From a virus, in the IMG/VR virus record IMGVR_UViG_3300005577_000076, positions 1 to 26,716 of that record: a DNA stretch of 26,716 nucleotides. One strand, written 5' to 3'. The translations under genes and the position numbers were made by a program. The notes beneath the pieces were generated by a model. That model was not told the DNA's origin. It was given only the letters and a program-made list of their open reading frames with translations, and did not search any database. Below are positions 13,826-23,500 of the stretch, piece by piece (the stretch's first letter is position 1; every line of letters begins with the position of its first letter).

Positions 13826-15534
13826 TGGTCGATTTTAACAACGTCGTTCGCCTAAACTTCGACATTCCGCAAGGGCTGGGTGGTGCGTCCACCGTCCGCG
13901 TTTCGCGCGATGCCGCGCAGGTATGGAGCGGGGTGTCGCAGCTGGCCTTCCAAACCGCCAACAAGGTGCAGCAGAATGAAGCCGAACGGGTGAAGCTCGA
14001 GGCCAGTAAGCAAGGCATTACTGACTATGTGGAAGGCAAAGCCACGCTTGATAATCTGCCACCCGACGACACCATCCGCAACCAGGCTTACCGCAGCGCC
14101 GCCCTGAATGGTGCCTCCGTGGATCTCGACGTGGACATGCAGAGCAATTTCGGGAAGATCCTGGCGGAAAATCCCAATGACCCGGAAACCATCGCCAAGC
14201 AAACCCAAGCCTATGTGCAGGGTAAGCAGGACGTTTTGGTGCAAAAAGCCCCCGACCTGCTGGAACGCTTCACCACTTCGGCCGGATCGATGCGCGGCAA
14301 AATGCTCGCCACCGCTCAAGGCAACCTGGTGCAGAAGCAGCGCGACGAAGCAAAGGCCCGCGTGAACACGGCAGAGCAAGCCTACGCACCAATGGCGGCC
14401 GACGCGCTGGCCCGGGGCGATCACGAGCTCTTTCAGGAAACCATGTCGAAGATGCACACCGTCTACTCCGACGCGGTGAGTGTGAACGCGCTTCTCCCTG
14501 CCGAAGCCGCCGAGAAGGCGATCGTGGCCGAGCGGAAGATCCGCAACCAGGCGCTCACCCTGCAGGGCCTCCGTGCCGGCGACCCGGTAAAGTTCGTGAG
14601 CAGCCTGCCGGAGGTTGCCGTGAAGAACGGGCTCGAGGCCGACGACGTGGTGGAGATCACCAACAAAACCATCAGCTACGCCAGCCAAAAAAATACGATG
14701 GAAGAACAGGCACGCGTTAAAAATGAGCGTGCAACTAAGCTCCAAGCGGCGTCTGATTACCTTGACCTGAAAGTGAAAGCCGATGCACACCAGCTCACCA
14801 GCGACGATATTCGCGCCTATGGGGATAAATACAAAAGCTCCTTCGATGTTAGCTCCGACATCACCCAGCTTTTCTCATCTAAAAAAGAAGCTGCTCAATC
14901 TAGCGACCTGGCGACCCTCGCCCAAACCTATAAGGGCGTCAGCGACCGATCCGAAACTGTGGATTCCATCATCACAAAACACAAGGCTGGCCTCCTTTCT
15001 ACGCAGGATAGCCGGGATCTCGTAGAAATGGTTGCTAACTCCGATAAGAATAACGTGATCAACAGCCAGCAATATAAAACTTTCCAGCAGCAGCTCTCCA
15101 CCGTGTTCCCCGCCACCGATGGCGCAGCCATACCCGGCATGCCGAAGTGGATGCAAAACGTCGACGAACAGGCAACACAGCTCCGCAAAACCGCAGAGCT
15201 CGAGGCTCAACGCCGGCTGCTTGATAAGCCCGACGACATTTCCTCGATCGGAGAATGGGGCAACGAAATCATTACCCGCGTTGCTGGCCCGCGCTACACC
15301 CAGCAGCAGATGATGGCCCTCCGTTCGCAGGCCACCGGCATCCTCGGCGGGGTGGACGTGTTCAACAGCCGCTACGATTGGCCTACCGTTCAGGAGATGA
15401 TTGTGAAAAGATATGCCAGCGACGACCGCCAGGCAGCGCAAAAACTTCGTGAAATGGAGCTCATCACGAACCGTTATAACCAGCTCCTAGACTCAACAGC
15501 AAAGGTGCAAAATGGCAAACCTGCAGCAAAATAA
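13825..15534 (+). CDS. Internal virion (ejection) protein, T7 gp15-like, 569 aa
   Basis: ATG at 13825 overlaps the previous stop (TAATG). The protein is almost entirely predicted helix and rich in Ala, Gln, Asp and Lys, without membrane segments. Repeated heptad-like stretches occur around QVWSGVSQLAFQTANKVQQ and YVQGKQDVLVQKAPDLLERF. T7 gp15 (747) is a helical protein that forms the periplasmic part of the ejection tube, and this shorter one occupies the same slot between gp14-like and gp16-like. The assignment is by position and composition. It overlaps the next gene by 23 bases. Confidence 0.72.
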   Translation: MVDFNNVVRLNFDIPQGLGGASTVRVSRDAAQVWSGVSQLAFQTANKVQQNEAERVKLEASKQGITDYVEGKATLDNLPPDDTIRNQAYRSAALNGASVDLDVDMQSNFGKILAENPNDPETIAKQTQAYVQGKQDVLVQKAPDLLERFTTSAGSMRGKMLATAQGNLVQKQRDEAKARVNTAEQAYAPMAADALARGDHELFQETMSKMHTVYSDAVSVNALLPAEAAEKAIVAERKIRNQALTLQGLRAGDPVKFVSSLPEVAVKNGLEADDVVEITNKTISYASQKNTMEEQARVKNERATKLQAASDYLDLKVKADAHQLTSDDIRAYGDKYKSSFDVSSDITQLFSSKKEAAQSSDLATLAQTYKGVSDRSETVDSIITKHKAGLLSTQDSRDLVEMVANSDKNNVINSQQYKTFQQQLSTVFPATDGAAIPGMPKWMQNVDEQATQLRKTAELEAQRRLLDKPDDISSIGEWGNEIITRVAGPRYTQQQMMALRSQATGILGGVDVFNSRYDWPTVQEMIVKRYASDDRQAAQKLREMELITNRYNQLLDSTAKVQNGKPAAK

Positions 15535-18500
15535 CGACCAGCTTTACCTGCAGGGGCAACAGGCCAAACAGGTTGACCCTTACCTTGACCAGGTGCAGCA
15601 GATTAAGGCCCGCATCGCCGGCACTCCCACCGGCCCCGGGCGTCCGGCCGAAGGATCCTCCCCCACCACCCCGGCCGTGAATGCCGAGCTCGCCCCCGCC
15701 ACCGCGCCCATCAAGCCCACCGGCCCGGTAATCACACCCGAGCGCGTACAAACCCACCTGCAGGCCGACACCGCCACCTTCAACGGTGGCAAAATCGCGT
15801 TTGAACCTTCCCCCAGCTGGGAAGAGGACATCGGCTACCGCACCGTGATTGGTGGTGCGCGTGATGCGGCCGAGAGCGTGAAGAACCTCACCGTCGACCT
15901 CGGCAACCTGGTTGCTAAAAATGTGCTCGACCCCGCCGCCTCCTACCTCGCCAACACCAAGCCCGGATCCCCCGAGTATTACGACGCGCTGGCGGAAAAC
16001 CTCAAGTCGCGCTTTTCCCTCCCCGACGTTCCCGAGCCCGACCGGGCTATTCTCGGTTACGCGCGGCCGGTAGTGCAGTTCCTCGCCCCCTTCGCTGCCA
16101 TTGGCAAGGTAGGCATGATCGCCAAGGCTGGCGACGCACTCGAGAGCGGTGTGCAAATCCTCGCATCCAAAACCGGCAGTAAGGTTGTGGAAAAGGTCGC
16201 CGGCGCTGCAGCCAAGGGTATCGTTCCGGGCGCGGCCGCAGACTTCACCGCCTTCGAGCCCGACCAAAAACGGCTTTCCGATCTGCTTACCAGCGTGGAC
16301 AACCCGGTGCTCAACAACACCGTAACGCAATACCTTGCCCACCATGGCGACGACACCCCGCTCGAAGGCCGCCTGAAAAATGCGATCGAAGGTGCCGGCC
16401 TCGGCGGCTTGGTAAACGAGCTTATCCTCGGCATTAAAGCGACCAAAGCCAGCGGTGCGATGCGCCAGGTGGAAGGTGCTGCCGGCCGTGCCACCGCCGC
16501 CGGCGCTGATGCCGCCCCCGGTACTACCCCGCAAGCTGCCGCGCAAGCCACCCTATCCCCCGGGGCCGAGGTAAAGGCTGAAACGGGTGCCGGCGCTACC
16601 CACGCCACCGACCCCCTGATCAACGCCGGCGAGAAGCAACCAACCCCGGCTGCAGCTGCAGAAGCTCCGGCCGCACCAGCTGCTCCTATCTTCGCCCAAG
16701 CCGACCCCGCTGCCCGCGACCTGGCTATTCGCGTAATGCTGGGAGAAGCCAGCAACCAAGGCGATGAGGGCCTCGCTGCCGTCGCAAATGTTTATGCGAA
16801 CCGAGCAACGGCCGGGAAATACGGCAAAGATCTCGGCGGCATCCTGAAAAAGAAAGGTGCCTTCGAGGCCTACGGCGACCCCACCGCCCGGGCAAAGCTG
16901 ATGGCGATTGACCCCAACAGCGAGGAATATAAAAAAGCCGCGCAGATCTTCGATGAGGTTTCCAATGGCACCCGGCCGGACAACACCGGCGGGGCTACCC
17001 ACTACCTCAACCGCAACCTGCAGGCCGCCGAAGGGCGCGATCAACCGAAGTGGTCGAAGGGCAAGGTGCTTGCCCAGGTTGGCGACCACACATTCCTCTC
17101 CCCCGACGGAGCCCCGGTAATCAGGGGCGTTAGCGCATCTAAGGCTCCGGCCGGAGCGGAAACGCTGGTAGTAAACTCCGCCGCCCCGGGAACCAGCGCC
17201 GAGCGCCTGGCGGCCGAACAAGCCGTTCCCCCCGTCACCCCGCAGGCGAAGCAGGCGAAGATGGCGCAGTTCGTCAAGAATGCCCGCGATGGCCTATGGG
17301 ATAAGGCATGGGATGATATTCACCCCATCAAAAACATGGACGATAACGAGCTGGCGAAGGTCGTGGGTGAGCTCTACAACACCGAGAAGGCCGCCGTTGA
17401 GGCTGGACGTGGTGGGGCAAAGGTTGACGCCACCGGCCGCCGCGTGATGAGCGATGCCGAGCTGGCAGATCTCACCGCCAAATCCGGCCTCACCGCCGAC
17501 GATGTGCTTTCCTTCACCGAGGATCAGCTCTCCAACTTCGAGGTGAACGCCAACCTCACCCGCTACATCGCCCGCGCGTCCGCCAAAAACCTCAAGGCGG
17601 CGACCGACGAGGTTTACACCAGCGGCGGTTCCCCCGAGGCATACGAGAAGCTCACCGATGCGTACCGTTTCGGCCTCCGCGCCCTCACCGCCAAGGCCCG
17701 CGTTGCCGCCGCCTCCGCCCGCAGCTTGCGGATGGAGCGTTTCTTCACCGAGGAAAACCAGCTGGCCGTCGGCCTGCAGAAGGCCTTATCCGACGTGCGG
17801 AACGTGAACACCGTGCGGATTGGTGAGATCATGAAGAACATGAACAACGACCAGGCTGGCGATTTCCTCGTCGAGCTCGGCCGCCGGAGTTATGCCCAGC
17901 GTGCCGGCGATGCGGTTTATGAAGCCTTCGTGAACAATATCCTCTCCGGCCCCGCCACCCACCTCACCAACATCGTGAGCAACCTGGCCTACGGGGCGCA
18001 AGAGCTCACCGCCCACGCGGTATCCGCCATCCCCGGGGCCCGCAAGGCCTTTCGTCGTTACCAAAACTTCCGGGGCGCGAACCTCGGCCCTGCCGGCCAG
18101 GCCAACATCAACACCTTCGATGAAACCCGGGCAATGCTCACCTCGAGCCTGCAGGGCTTCTCTGATGCGATTTCCCTTTACGGCAAGCACGTCGTTGCCC
18201 CCGCGCTCGAGGGCGACTTTGTAGGAGCTGCCAAGGGCTTCTCGACAGCAGCCGACGCGGTGGAGAAGCTCACCCCCTCCGGCGCACAAGGTTCCAAGTT
18301 TGAGAGCGGCCCCGGTGCCATCAGCGGCGACCTGCTCAATCCCTTCGCCAGCATGCGCGACCGCGACGACCACATTGGCGCTTTCGCCCGCATGACCGAC
18401 GTGGGTTTGGATTGGCTGGGCTGGACGCTCCGCCGCCCCACCGCCGTAATCAAGGGCACCGACGACATCTTCAAGGCCGCATGGTATCGCTCCGGCCTCA

Positions 18501-20065
18501 CCTATAACGCCATGCAGGCGGCGCAAACTGAAATGGTCGACCAGACGCTGCGTTCCGGCAAAGCCATCCTCGACCCGGATGCCTTCGCCAAGGCCAATAA
18601 AGAGGCCATCTGGCAGCGTGCCCAGGATCTGATGAGCCAATCCGACCCCAACCGTTTCTCGGCCGAGGACATCTTGAAGCAGGATCTGGTGCGCCGGTAT
18701 GCCTCCGATCTGGCAAAAGACTGGACTTTCCAAAGCGAAATGGGGAAAACCGGCGAGGCCGTGCAGAACCTGGTGAGCAACCTGCCTACCGCGAAGTTCG
18801 TGCTGCCCTTCGTCCGCACCCCCACAAACCTCATCTACAAGGGAATTATTCAGTATTCTCCGCTGGCCGATGCCCCGATGCTCACCCGCTTCAACGGCCA
18901 GATCCGCGAAGCCATCCAGCGCGGCGGCCCCGAAGCCGACCTGGCAATGGCGCGGGTAGCGGTGGGCACAAGCCTGATGGCGGCCATGACCGGCCTTGCG
19001 ATGGACGGCCGGGTGCAATGTTCCCTCTCCTACGACCCGGGCAAGCGCAACGTGCAGCGTGGTGTAGGGTTGCAGCCGGACTCCGTATCCATCAACGGCC
19101 AAAACTACAGCTTCCAAAAGATACAGCCGATGGCCCTCACCGCCTGCATGGCTACCGATATTTCCAATGCCCTCAAGGTTTACAACCCGGCCGACCCGGA
19201 CGAGGACAATGCGATGATGCGGATGGTTGGTGCCGGCGTGAACGCCATCGCCGCCAGCGTGGGCAACAGTACCTGGATGGAGAGCTTCGCGCAGTTCTTC
19301 GGCATTCTCTCCGGCACACAGAATGACGGCCGCACGATTGGCGATTTCCTCTCCCGCCAGATTTCCTCGGCCGCCGTGCCGCTTTCCGGGCTCATGAAGC
19401 AGACGACGCGCGAGGTTGATCCCTATATGCGCGAAGCAACCTCCGTTTGGCAGCAGGCCCGGGCAATGATCCCCGGCCTCTCCGAAGGCCTGCCCGAGCG
19501 CCGTGACTTTGACGGCTACCCGGTTAAGCATACCGACGCGGTGAGCTGGGGCGTCCTGCCGGTGAGCCGCACCAAGATCTCCACCGACCCGGTTTACCAG
19601 GAGTATTACCGCCTCAACATGAGCATGGAAATGCCGCCGCGCTCGGTCGGGAACGGCACCCGCATGAACAACGAGGAATACAGCACCTTCCTCGGCATCA
19701 TGGCGGACGGCAAAATCTTCCCCGGGGCGGATGGTAAGATGCTCACTCACCACCAATACGTCGAGAAACTGCTCAATAGTGACCAATATAACAAGGATTT
19801 TGAGGCGTATTTCGATAAGATGTATGCCCAACACCCCGAGCTGCCCGACAGCGCGGCCGATGCCCTGCGTGCAAATATGCTCTCGCAGATCCGGCAAACC
19901 GCCATCAGGGGCGCACGCGCGGTGTTCCTTTCCTCCCCCGCCGGCGCGAATCTCCGCGACCGCATGGCGCGTGATGAATTAGGCACGCTGGACATCGACA
20001 TAAACAACGCGATGTCGACAATCCCCGTTGAACAGCCGGTGTTAAACATGATACCGAAAAGGTAA
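15512..20065 (+). CDS. Large internal virion protein with SleB-type cell wall hydrolase domain, T7 gp16-like, 1517 aa
   Basis: The largest ejection protein; AAGG lies six bases before the ATG at 15512. Residues 1-300 are polar and helical, and 310-390 are an Ala/Pro-rich linker. Residues about 395-530 match the cell wall hydrolase SleB (Hydrolase_2) family, with ARDLAIRVMLGEASNQGDEG carrying the probable catalytic Glu412, then AVANVYANRA, a GAFEAYG segment, and GGATHYLN through VGDHTFLSPDG. The rest (about 980 residues) is helical and contains NNILSGPATHLTNIVSNL, often seen in podovirus ejection proteins. In T7 gp16 (1318 residues) a lytic transglycosylase lies at the N-terminus; here a different hydrolase fold seems to do that job, opening the peptidoglycan during DNA entry. 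The stop is 14 bases before the fibre gene. Confidence 0.85.
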   Translation: MANLQQNNDQLYLQGQQAKQVDPYLDQVQQIKARIAGTPTGPGRPAEGSSPTTPAVNAELAPATAPIKPTGPVITPERVQTHLQADTATFNGGKIAFEPSPSWEEDIGYRTVIGGARDAAESVKNLTVDLGNLVAKNVLDPAASYLANTKPGSPEYYDALAENLKSRFSLPDVPEPDRAILGYARPVVQFLAPFAAIGKVGMIAKAGDALESGVQILASKTGSKVVEKVAGAAAKGIVPGAAADFTAFEPDQKRLSDLLTSVDNPVLNNTVTQYLAHHGDDTPLEGRLKNAIEGAGLGGLVNELILGIKATKASGAMRQVEGAAGRATAAGADAAPGTTPQAAAQATLSPGAEVKAETGAGATHATDPLINAGEKQPTPAAAAEAPAAPAAPIFAQADPAARDLAIRVMLGEASNQGDEGLAAVANVYANRATAGKYGKDLGGILKKKGAFEAYGDPTARAKLMAIDPNSEEYKKAAQIFDEVSNGTRPDNTGGATHYLNRNLQAAEGRDQPKWSKGKVLAQVGDHTFLSPDGAPVIRGVSASKAPAGAETLVVNSAAPGTSAERLAAEQAVPPVTPQAKQAKMAQFVKNARDGLWDKAWDDIHPIKNMDDNELAKVVGELYNTEKAAVEAGRGGAKVDATGRRVMSDAELADLTAKSGLTADDVLSFTEDQLSNFEVNANLTRYIARASAKNLKAATDEVYTSGGSPEAYEKLTDAYRFGLRALTAKARVAAASARSLRMERFFTEENQLAVGLQKALSDVRNVNTVRIGEIMKNMNNDQAGDFLVELGRRSYAQRAGDAVYEAFVNNILSGPATHLTNIVSNLAYGAQELTAHAVSAIPGARKAFRRYQNFRGANLGPAGQANINTFDETRAMLTSSLQGFSDAISLYGKHVVAPALEGDFVGAAKGFSTAADAVEKLTPSGAQGSKFESGPGAISGDLLNPFASMRDRDDHIGAFARMTDVGLDWLGWTLRRPTAVIKGTDDIFKAAWYRSGLTYNAMQAAQTEMVDQTLRSGKAILDPDAFAKANKEAIWQRAQDLMSQSDPNRFSAEDILKQDLVRRYASDLAKDWTFQSEMGKTGEAVQNLVSNLPTAKFVLPFVRTPTNLIYKGIIQYSPLADAPMLTRFNGQIREAIQRGGPEADLAMARVAVGTSLMAAMTGLAMDGRVQCSLSYDPGKRNVQRGVGLQPDSVSINGQNYSFQKIQPMALTACMATDISNALKVYNPADPDEDNAMMRMVGAGVNAIAASVGNSTWMESFAQFFGILSGTQNDGRTIGDFLSRQISSAAVPLSGLMKQTTREVDPYMREATSVWQQARAMIPGLSEGLPERRDFDGYPVKHTDAVSWGVLPVSRTKISTDPVYQEYYRLNMSMEMPPRSVGNGTRMNNEEYSTFLGIMADGKIFPGADGKMLTHHQYVEKLLNSDQYNKDFEAYFDKMYAQHPELPDSAADALRANMLSQIRQTAIRGARAVFLSSPAGANLRDRMARDELGTLDIDINNAMSTIPVEQPVLNMIPKR

Positions 20066-20079
20066 CGAGGTATTAAAAC

Positions 20080-20523
20080 ATGGCCGATGAAGTCGTTTTA
20101 GAGCAGCAGCCGCTCAACATCTACACCGCAACGGTGGGTCAGGATGATTTCGATTTCCAGTTCCGCGTTGACAAGGAAGAATGGCTTAACTTCACCGTCG
20201 ACAGCGTTGTGATGATCGATGGCATCGATTATGAGATCGTAACTGGCGGCCTCGAGGATCCTGATGGCGGCACCGTTCACCTCTTCACCCCGCTCGATGG
20301 CGGGGAAGTCGTGAGCTTGAGCCGTAACGTCGTGCTCTCCCGCGATAACCGCTACAGCGCCGGCAGCGATATTTCCTCCGAAGCCCTTGAGTCTGATTTG
20401 GATACGATTTGGATGGTGCTGCAGGATCAGCGCCGCGACATCGACCGCCGCATCGGCTTCCCCATCGATAGCGTGATTGACGCAACGGTCGTCGGCCTCC
20501 CCCCCCCTCGAACGACCTGGTGA
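20080..20523 (+). CDS. Tail fibre anchor, T7 gp17 N-terminal domain-like, 147 aa (5' part of a split spike gene)
   Basis: This part attaches the fibre to the tail. GAGG lies nine bases before the ATG. Residues 5-115 match the T7 tail fibre N-terminal domain: IYTATVGQDDFDFQFRV, GIDYEIVTGGLEDPDGGTV, and a helical neck (ALESDLDTIWMVLQDQRRDIDRRIG). After LPPP the frame ends RTTW-stop. In the -1 frame the text continues as PSNDLVIAWDGNLG, which is what normally follows this domain in podovirus fibres. The frame change lies at a run of nine C (20499-20507). I regard this and the following frame as one gene of about 1156 codons, either shifted by the ribosome or polymerase, varied in phase, or broken by a sequencing error. 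Confidence 0.85.
   Translation: MADEVVLEQQPLNIYTATVGQDDFDFQFRVDKEEWLNFTVDSVVMIDGIDYEIVTGGLEDPDGGTVHLFTPLDGGEVVSLSRNVVLSRDNRYSAGSDISSEALESDLDTIWMVLQDQRRDIDRRIGFPIDSVIDATVVGLPPPRTTW
20499..20507 (+). other. C9 homopolymer: frame-change site in the tail spike gene
   Basis: Nine C separate the anchor frame from the spike frame. The spike frame is closed upstream by TGA at 20478 and the anchor frame closes at TGA 20521, so the switch must fall in 20481-20520, and this run is the only homopolymer there. One extra C, or a -1 slip on the CCC-CCC codons, joins the frames without any other change. Confidence 0.75.
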
Positions 20524-23500
20524 TCGCGTGGGATGGCAACCTCGGCAAAATGAAGAACGGCCCGAGCACCGCCAGCATTTCCGCCGCCTCCGGCTTCGCA
20601 GCTGCAGCATCCGCCTCCGCCATCGCCTCCGCCGGCAGCGCCGCCCTCGCACAAAACTATGCCGCCGCCGCGCAAGCAGCGGTTGACCAGGCGGTCGGTG
20701 TTCCCGGCAACAGCCTGGTTCGCCCGTCCGGGGCCATTCTTTTCCGCTCCCTCTCCGACCATTTGAGCCAGGGTGCCAAGGTTTTTCACTCCAAGGATTT
20801 TAGCGGTATCGACCACACCGGCGTCACCGACAGCCTCTCGGGGATGCAAAAGTTCTTCAACAAGGCGGGCGACCTCAACAGCCACACCATCCTCATCATC
20901 GACTCCGGCAAGATCAAGCTCGGGAACGACGTGGCCGCGATGAGCGCCATCCTGGGCAACCTCACCATCAACGCCATCAAATACCTCTCGACCAACGTGG
21001 TGAAGGTTAATATGTCCTTGGGTAGCGCACTCACCAGCTCTACCGTTATCAACGCCATTGCCACCGGCAGCTCCTTCCTCACCATCGAGGGCGCGGCGAA
21101 CGACGATAACAACGGCCGCTTCACGATTACCGACATGAAGAACGCCTCGGCATCTTCTACGGCCAACGGCAGCACCGATACCTTCTCCTTCCCCTCCTAC
21201 CTCGAGAATGCCGGCGAGCTCACCGTCACCGTCGCCAAGAGCTACACCGGCGATGGATCCACCGTCACCTATGCCTTCCCCCCGCAAATCTCCGCTGCCG
21301 GCGAGCTGGCCGTTACCGTGGCTGGCGTGCTCAAAACGAACGGCGTGCATTACAACATCGATACTGGCGGCGTAGGCAACCCTGCCGGCGGCACCATCAC
21401 CTTCACCGGTGGCAACACCCCGGCCAACCTGGCGGCGATTGTGCTCACCGCAACAAAGGTGAACGGTGTCCACTACAACATCAACACCGGCGGCCTGCAG
21501 AACCTCACCGGCGGCATGATTACCTTCACCTCCGGCAACGTACCCGCCAACGCCACCACCGTCGCGCTGCAGGGGCAGAAGTATGTGCTCATCAGCACCA
21601 CCCGCTCCGACGCCAGCCTGGACGAAACCAGCCTCAACCTCACCAGCAACACCAACCGCATCCGCATCGCGGGCATGGAGTCACTCTACTACCGCGACAA
21701 CTGCACCATCATCTGCCACGCGGAGCTCATCGACTATATCAACACCGGCAAAAACTTCTGCATCAGCAGCTATAACCCGGATAACGATGCCGGCATCCTC
21801 ACCGTTCAGGTGTTTTGGGATTTTCAGGGCGGCTTCCTTCGCTTCCCCGATGTGAGAAACTTCACGCAGAGCCAAAAAGGGCTCGGCATGACCAACGTGG
21901 AATACTTCGGTGTGAAGGGCTATCGCACCGTCGGATACATGGAAAACAGCTTTACCGGGCAGGGCCGCAACTCTCGCTACGGTGTTATCACCGGCGCTGG
22001 TATTTTCAGCGGCGACACCGTGGGCGAGGATGGATGGCACCACACCCGCAACTGCTGGGATATTATCATTGCCGACATGATCATCTTCGGGGGTGACGAC
22101 TGCATCAGCCTTACCCAGGAGAACGACGCGGCCGCCTACCTGATGGAGCGCATTCAGATCTCCAACTGTATCCTCCGCACCAAGAACAATAGCTCCTTCA
22201 AGTGCCTGCTGGACTCCGTGAGCGTGAATGCCGGCGCACGCATCCGCGACATCACCGTCAACGGTTGCCACTTCGGCGTTCAAAACAACACCGGCGCGGG
22301 TTCCCTCGTCCGCCTCACCACCATCACCGGCTTCGAGGAAAGCCTCTGCGATGTGATCCTTAGCGATTGCACGATGGATAACCAGGCGGGCGGCGTAGGC
22401 TTCCTCGCCAGCACCAGCATCCGCTTCGATTACACCGCCCGTTGCCAGCTCTCCGACAGCTCCATCACCGGCTGCGTCCGCAACGCCATCATCATGAATG
22501 GCGGCTATGACAACGTGATCAAGGATAACCTCATCGGCATGCCGGCGACGCAGGCCTCCGTGACCGACGTTACCGGCACCATCACCGACATTGCCTCGGT
22601 ATCTGGCACCACCATGAAGGCGACCTTCTCCGGCTCCCCGGACTTCTCCACCGTCGGAGCGACCTTCACCACCATCACCATCACCGGCGCGGCGCTGCCT
22701 TCCAACAACGGCACGTTCATCGTCACCACCTCCGACAACACCCTGAAAACGGTGAGCTACACCAAGCACGCCAAGGTGGCCGGGGCTTCCTTTAACGAAA
22801 CCGGACTCACCGCCACCGGCACCGTGCGGAAGCAGGCTGGTGAGCTTATCTCCCTCGCGGGCGGGGATTGCCACAAGATCTCCGGCAACGATTTCATCGG
22901 TTCCTACACCGACGCCGGCGGCAAACTCGTCACCGCCATCAATGCCATCGTGCTCAAAACCAACTCCGCCACCAGCCAAGAGCCGGTGAACATTCGCATC
23001 AACGACAACCACTTCGAGAAGTTTGTCACCAGCGGCATCGTGTTCCTGCAAAACGGGCAATACATCATGGTCGACGGCAACAAGGCGTGCAAAAACACCG
23101 CGACCGTCTGGCTGCTCGAGGGCTCCGGCGCGACCGGCAACAACGTGTTCCTCGACAACGAGGAATATGGCAACCAGCGCACCGTTGCGAGCTTCCAAAT
23201 GGCGAAGGCAACCAGCCGCCACCAGCGCAATATGGGCAGCAATGCCGACGTTGTGACCGGCACCGCCACCCTGCTCGCGGCCGCCACCACCATCGTTATA
23301 AACATTCCCGACTCCACCACCGGCCCGTCTGGCACAAACGCTGCATCCGACGACGCGACCCTTGGCTGGACGCAGGGCTTTAACCAGGGCGACCCGAAGC
23401 CGCTGAACTTCTCGTTCGTATTCACCAGCTCCCCGGGCAACGCAACGGCATGGTGGGTGGGCTATAACAGCGGCACCCGCAACCTCACCATCACTTTCAA

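Noticed and set aside
17786-19897. 703-codon leftward frame opposite the gp16-like gene
   Set aside because: Shadow of a recognised gene with the same open-mirror effect; no ribosome binding site.
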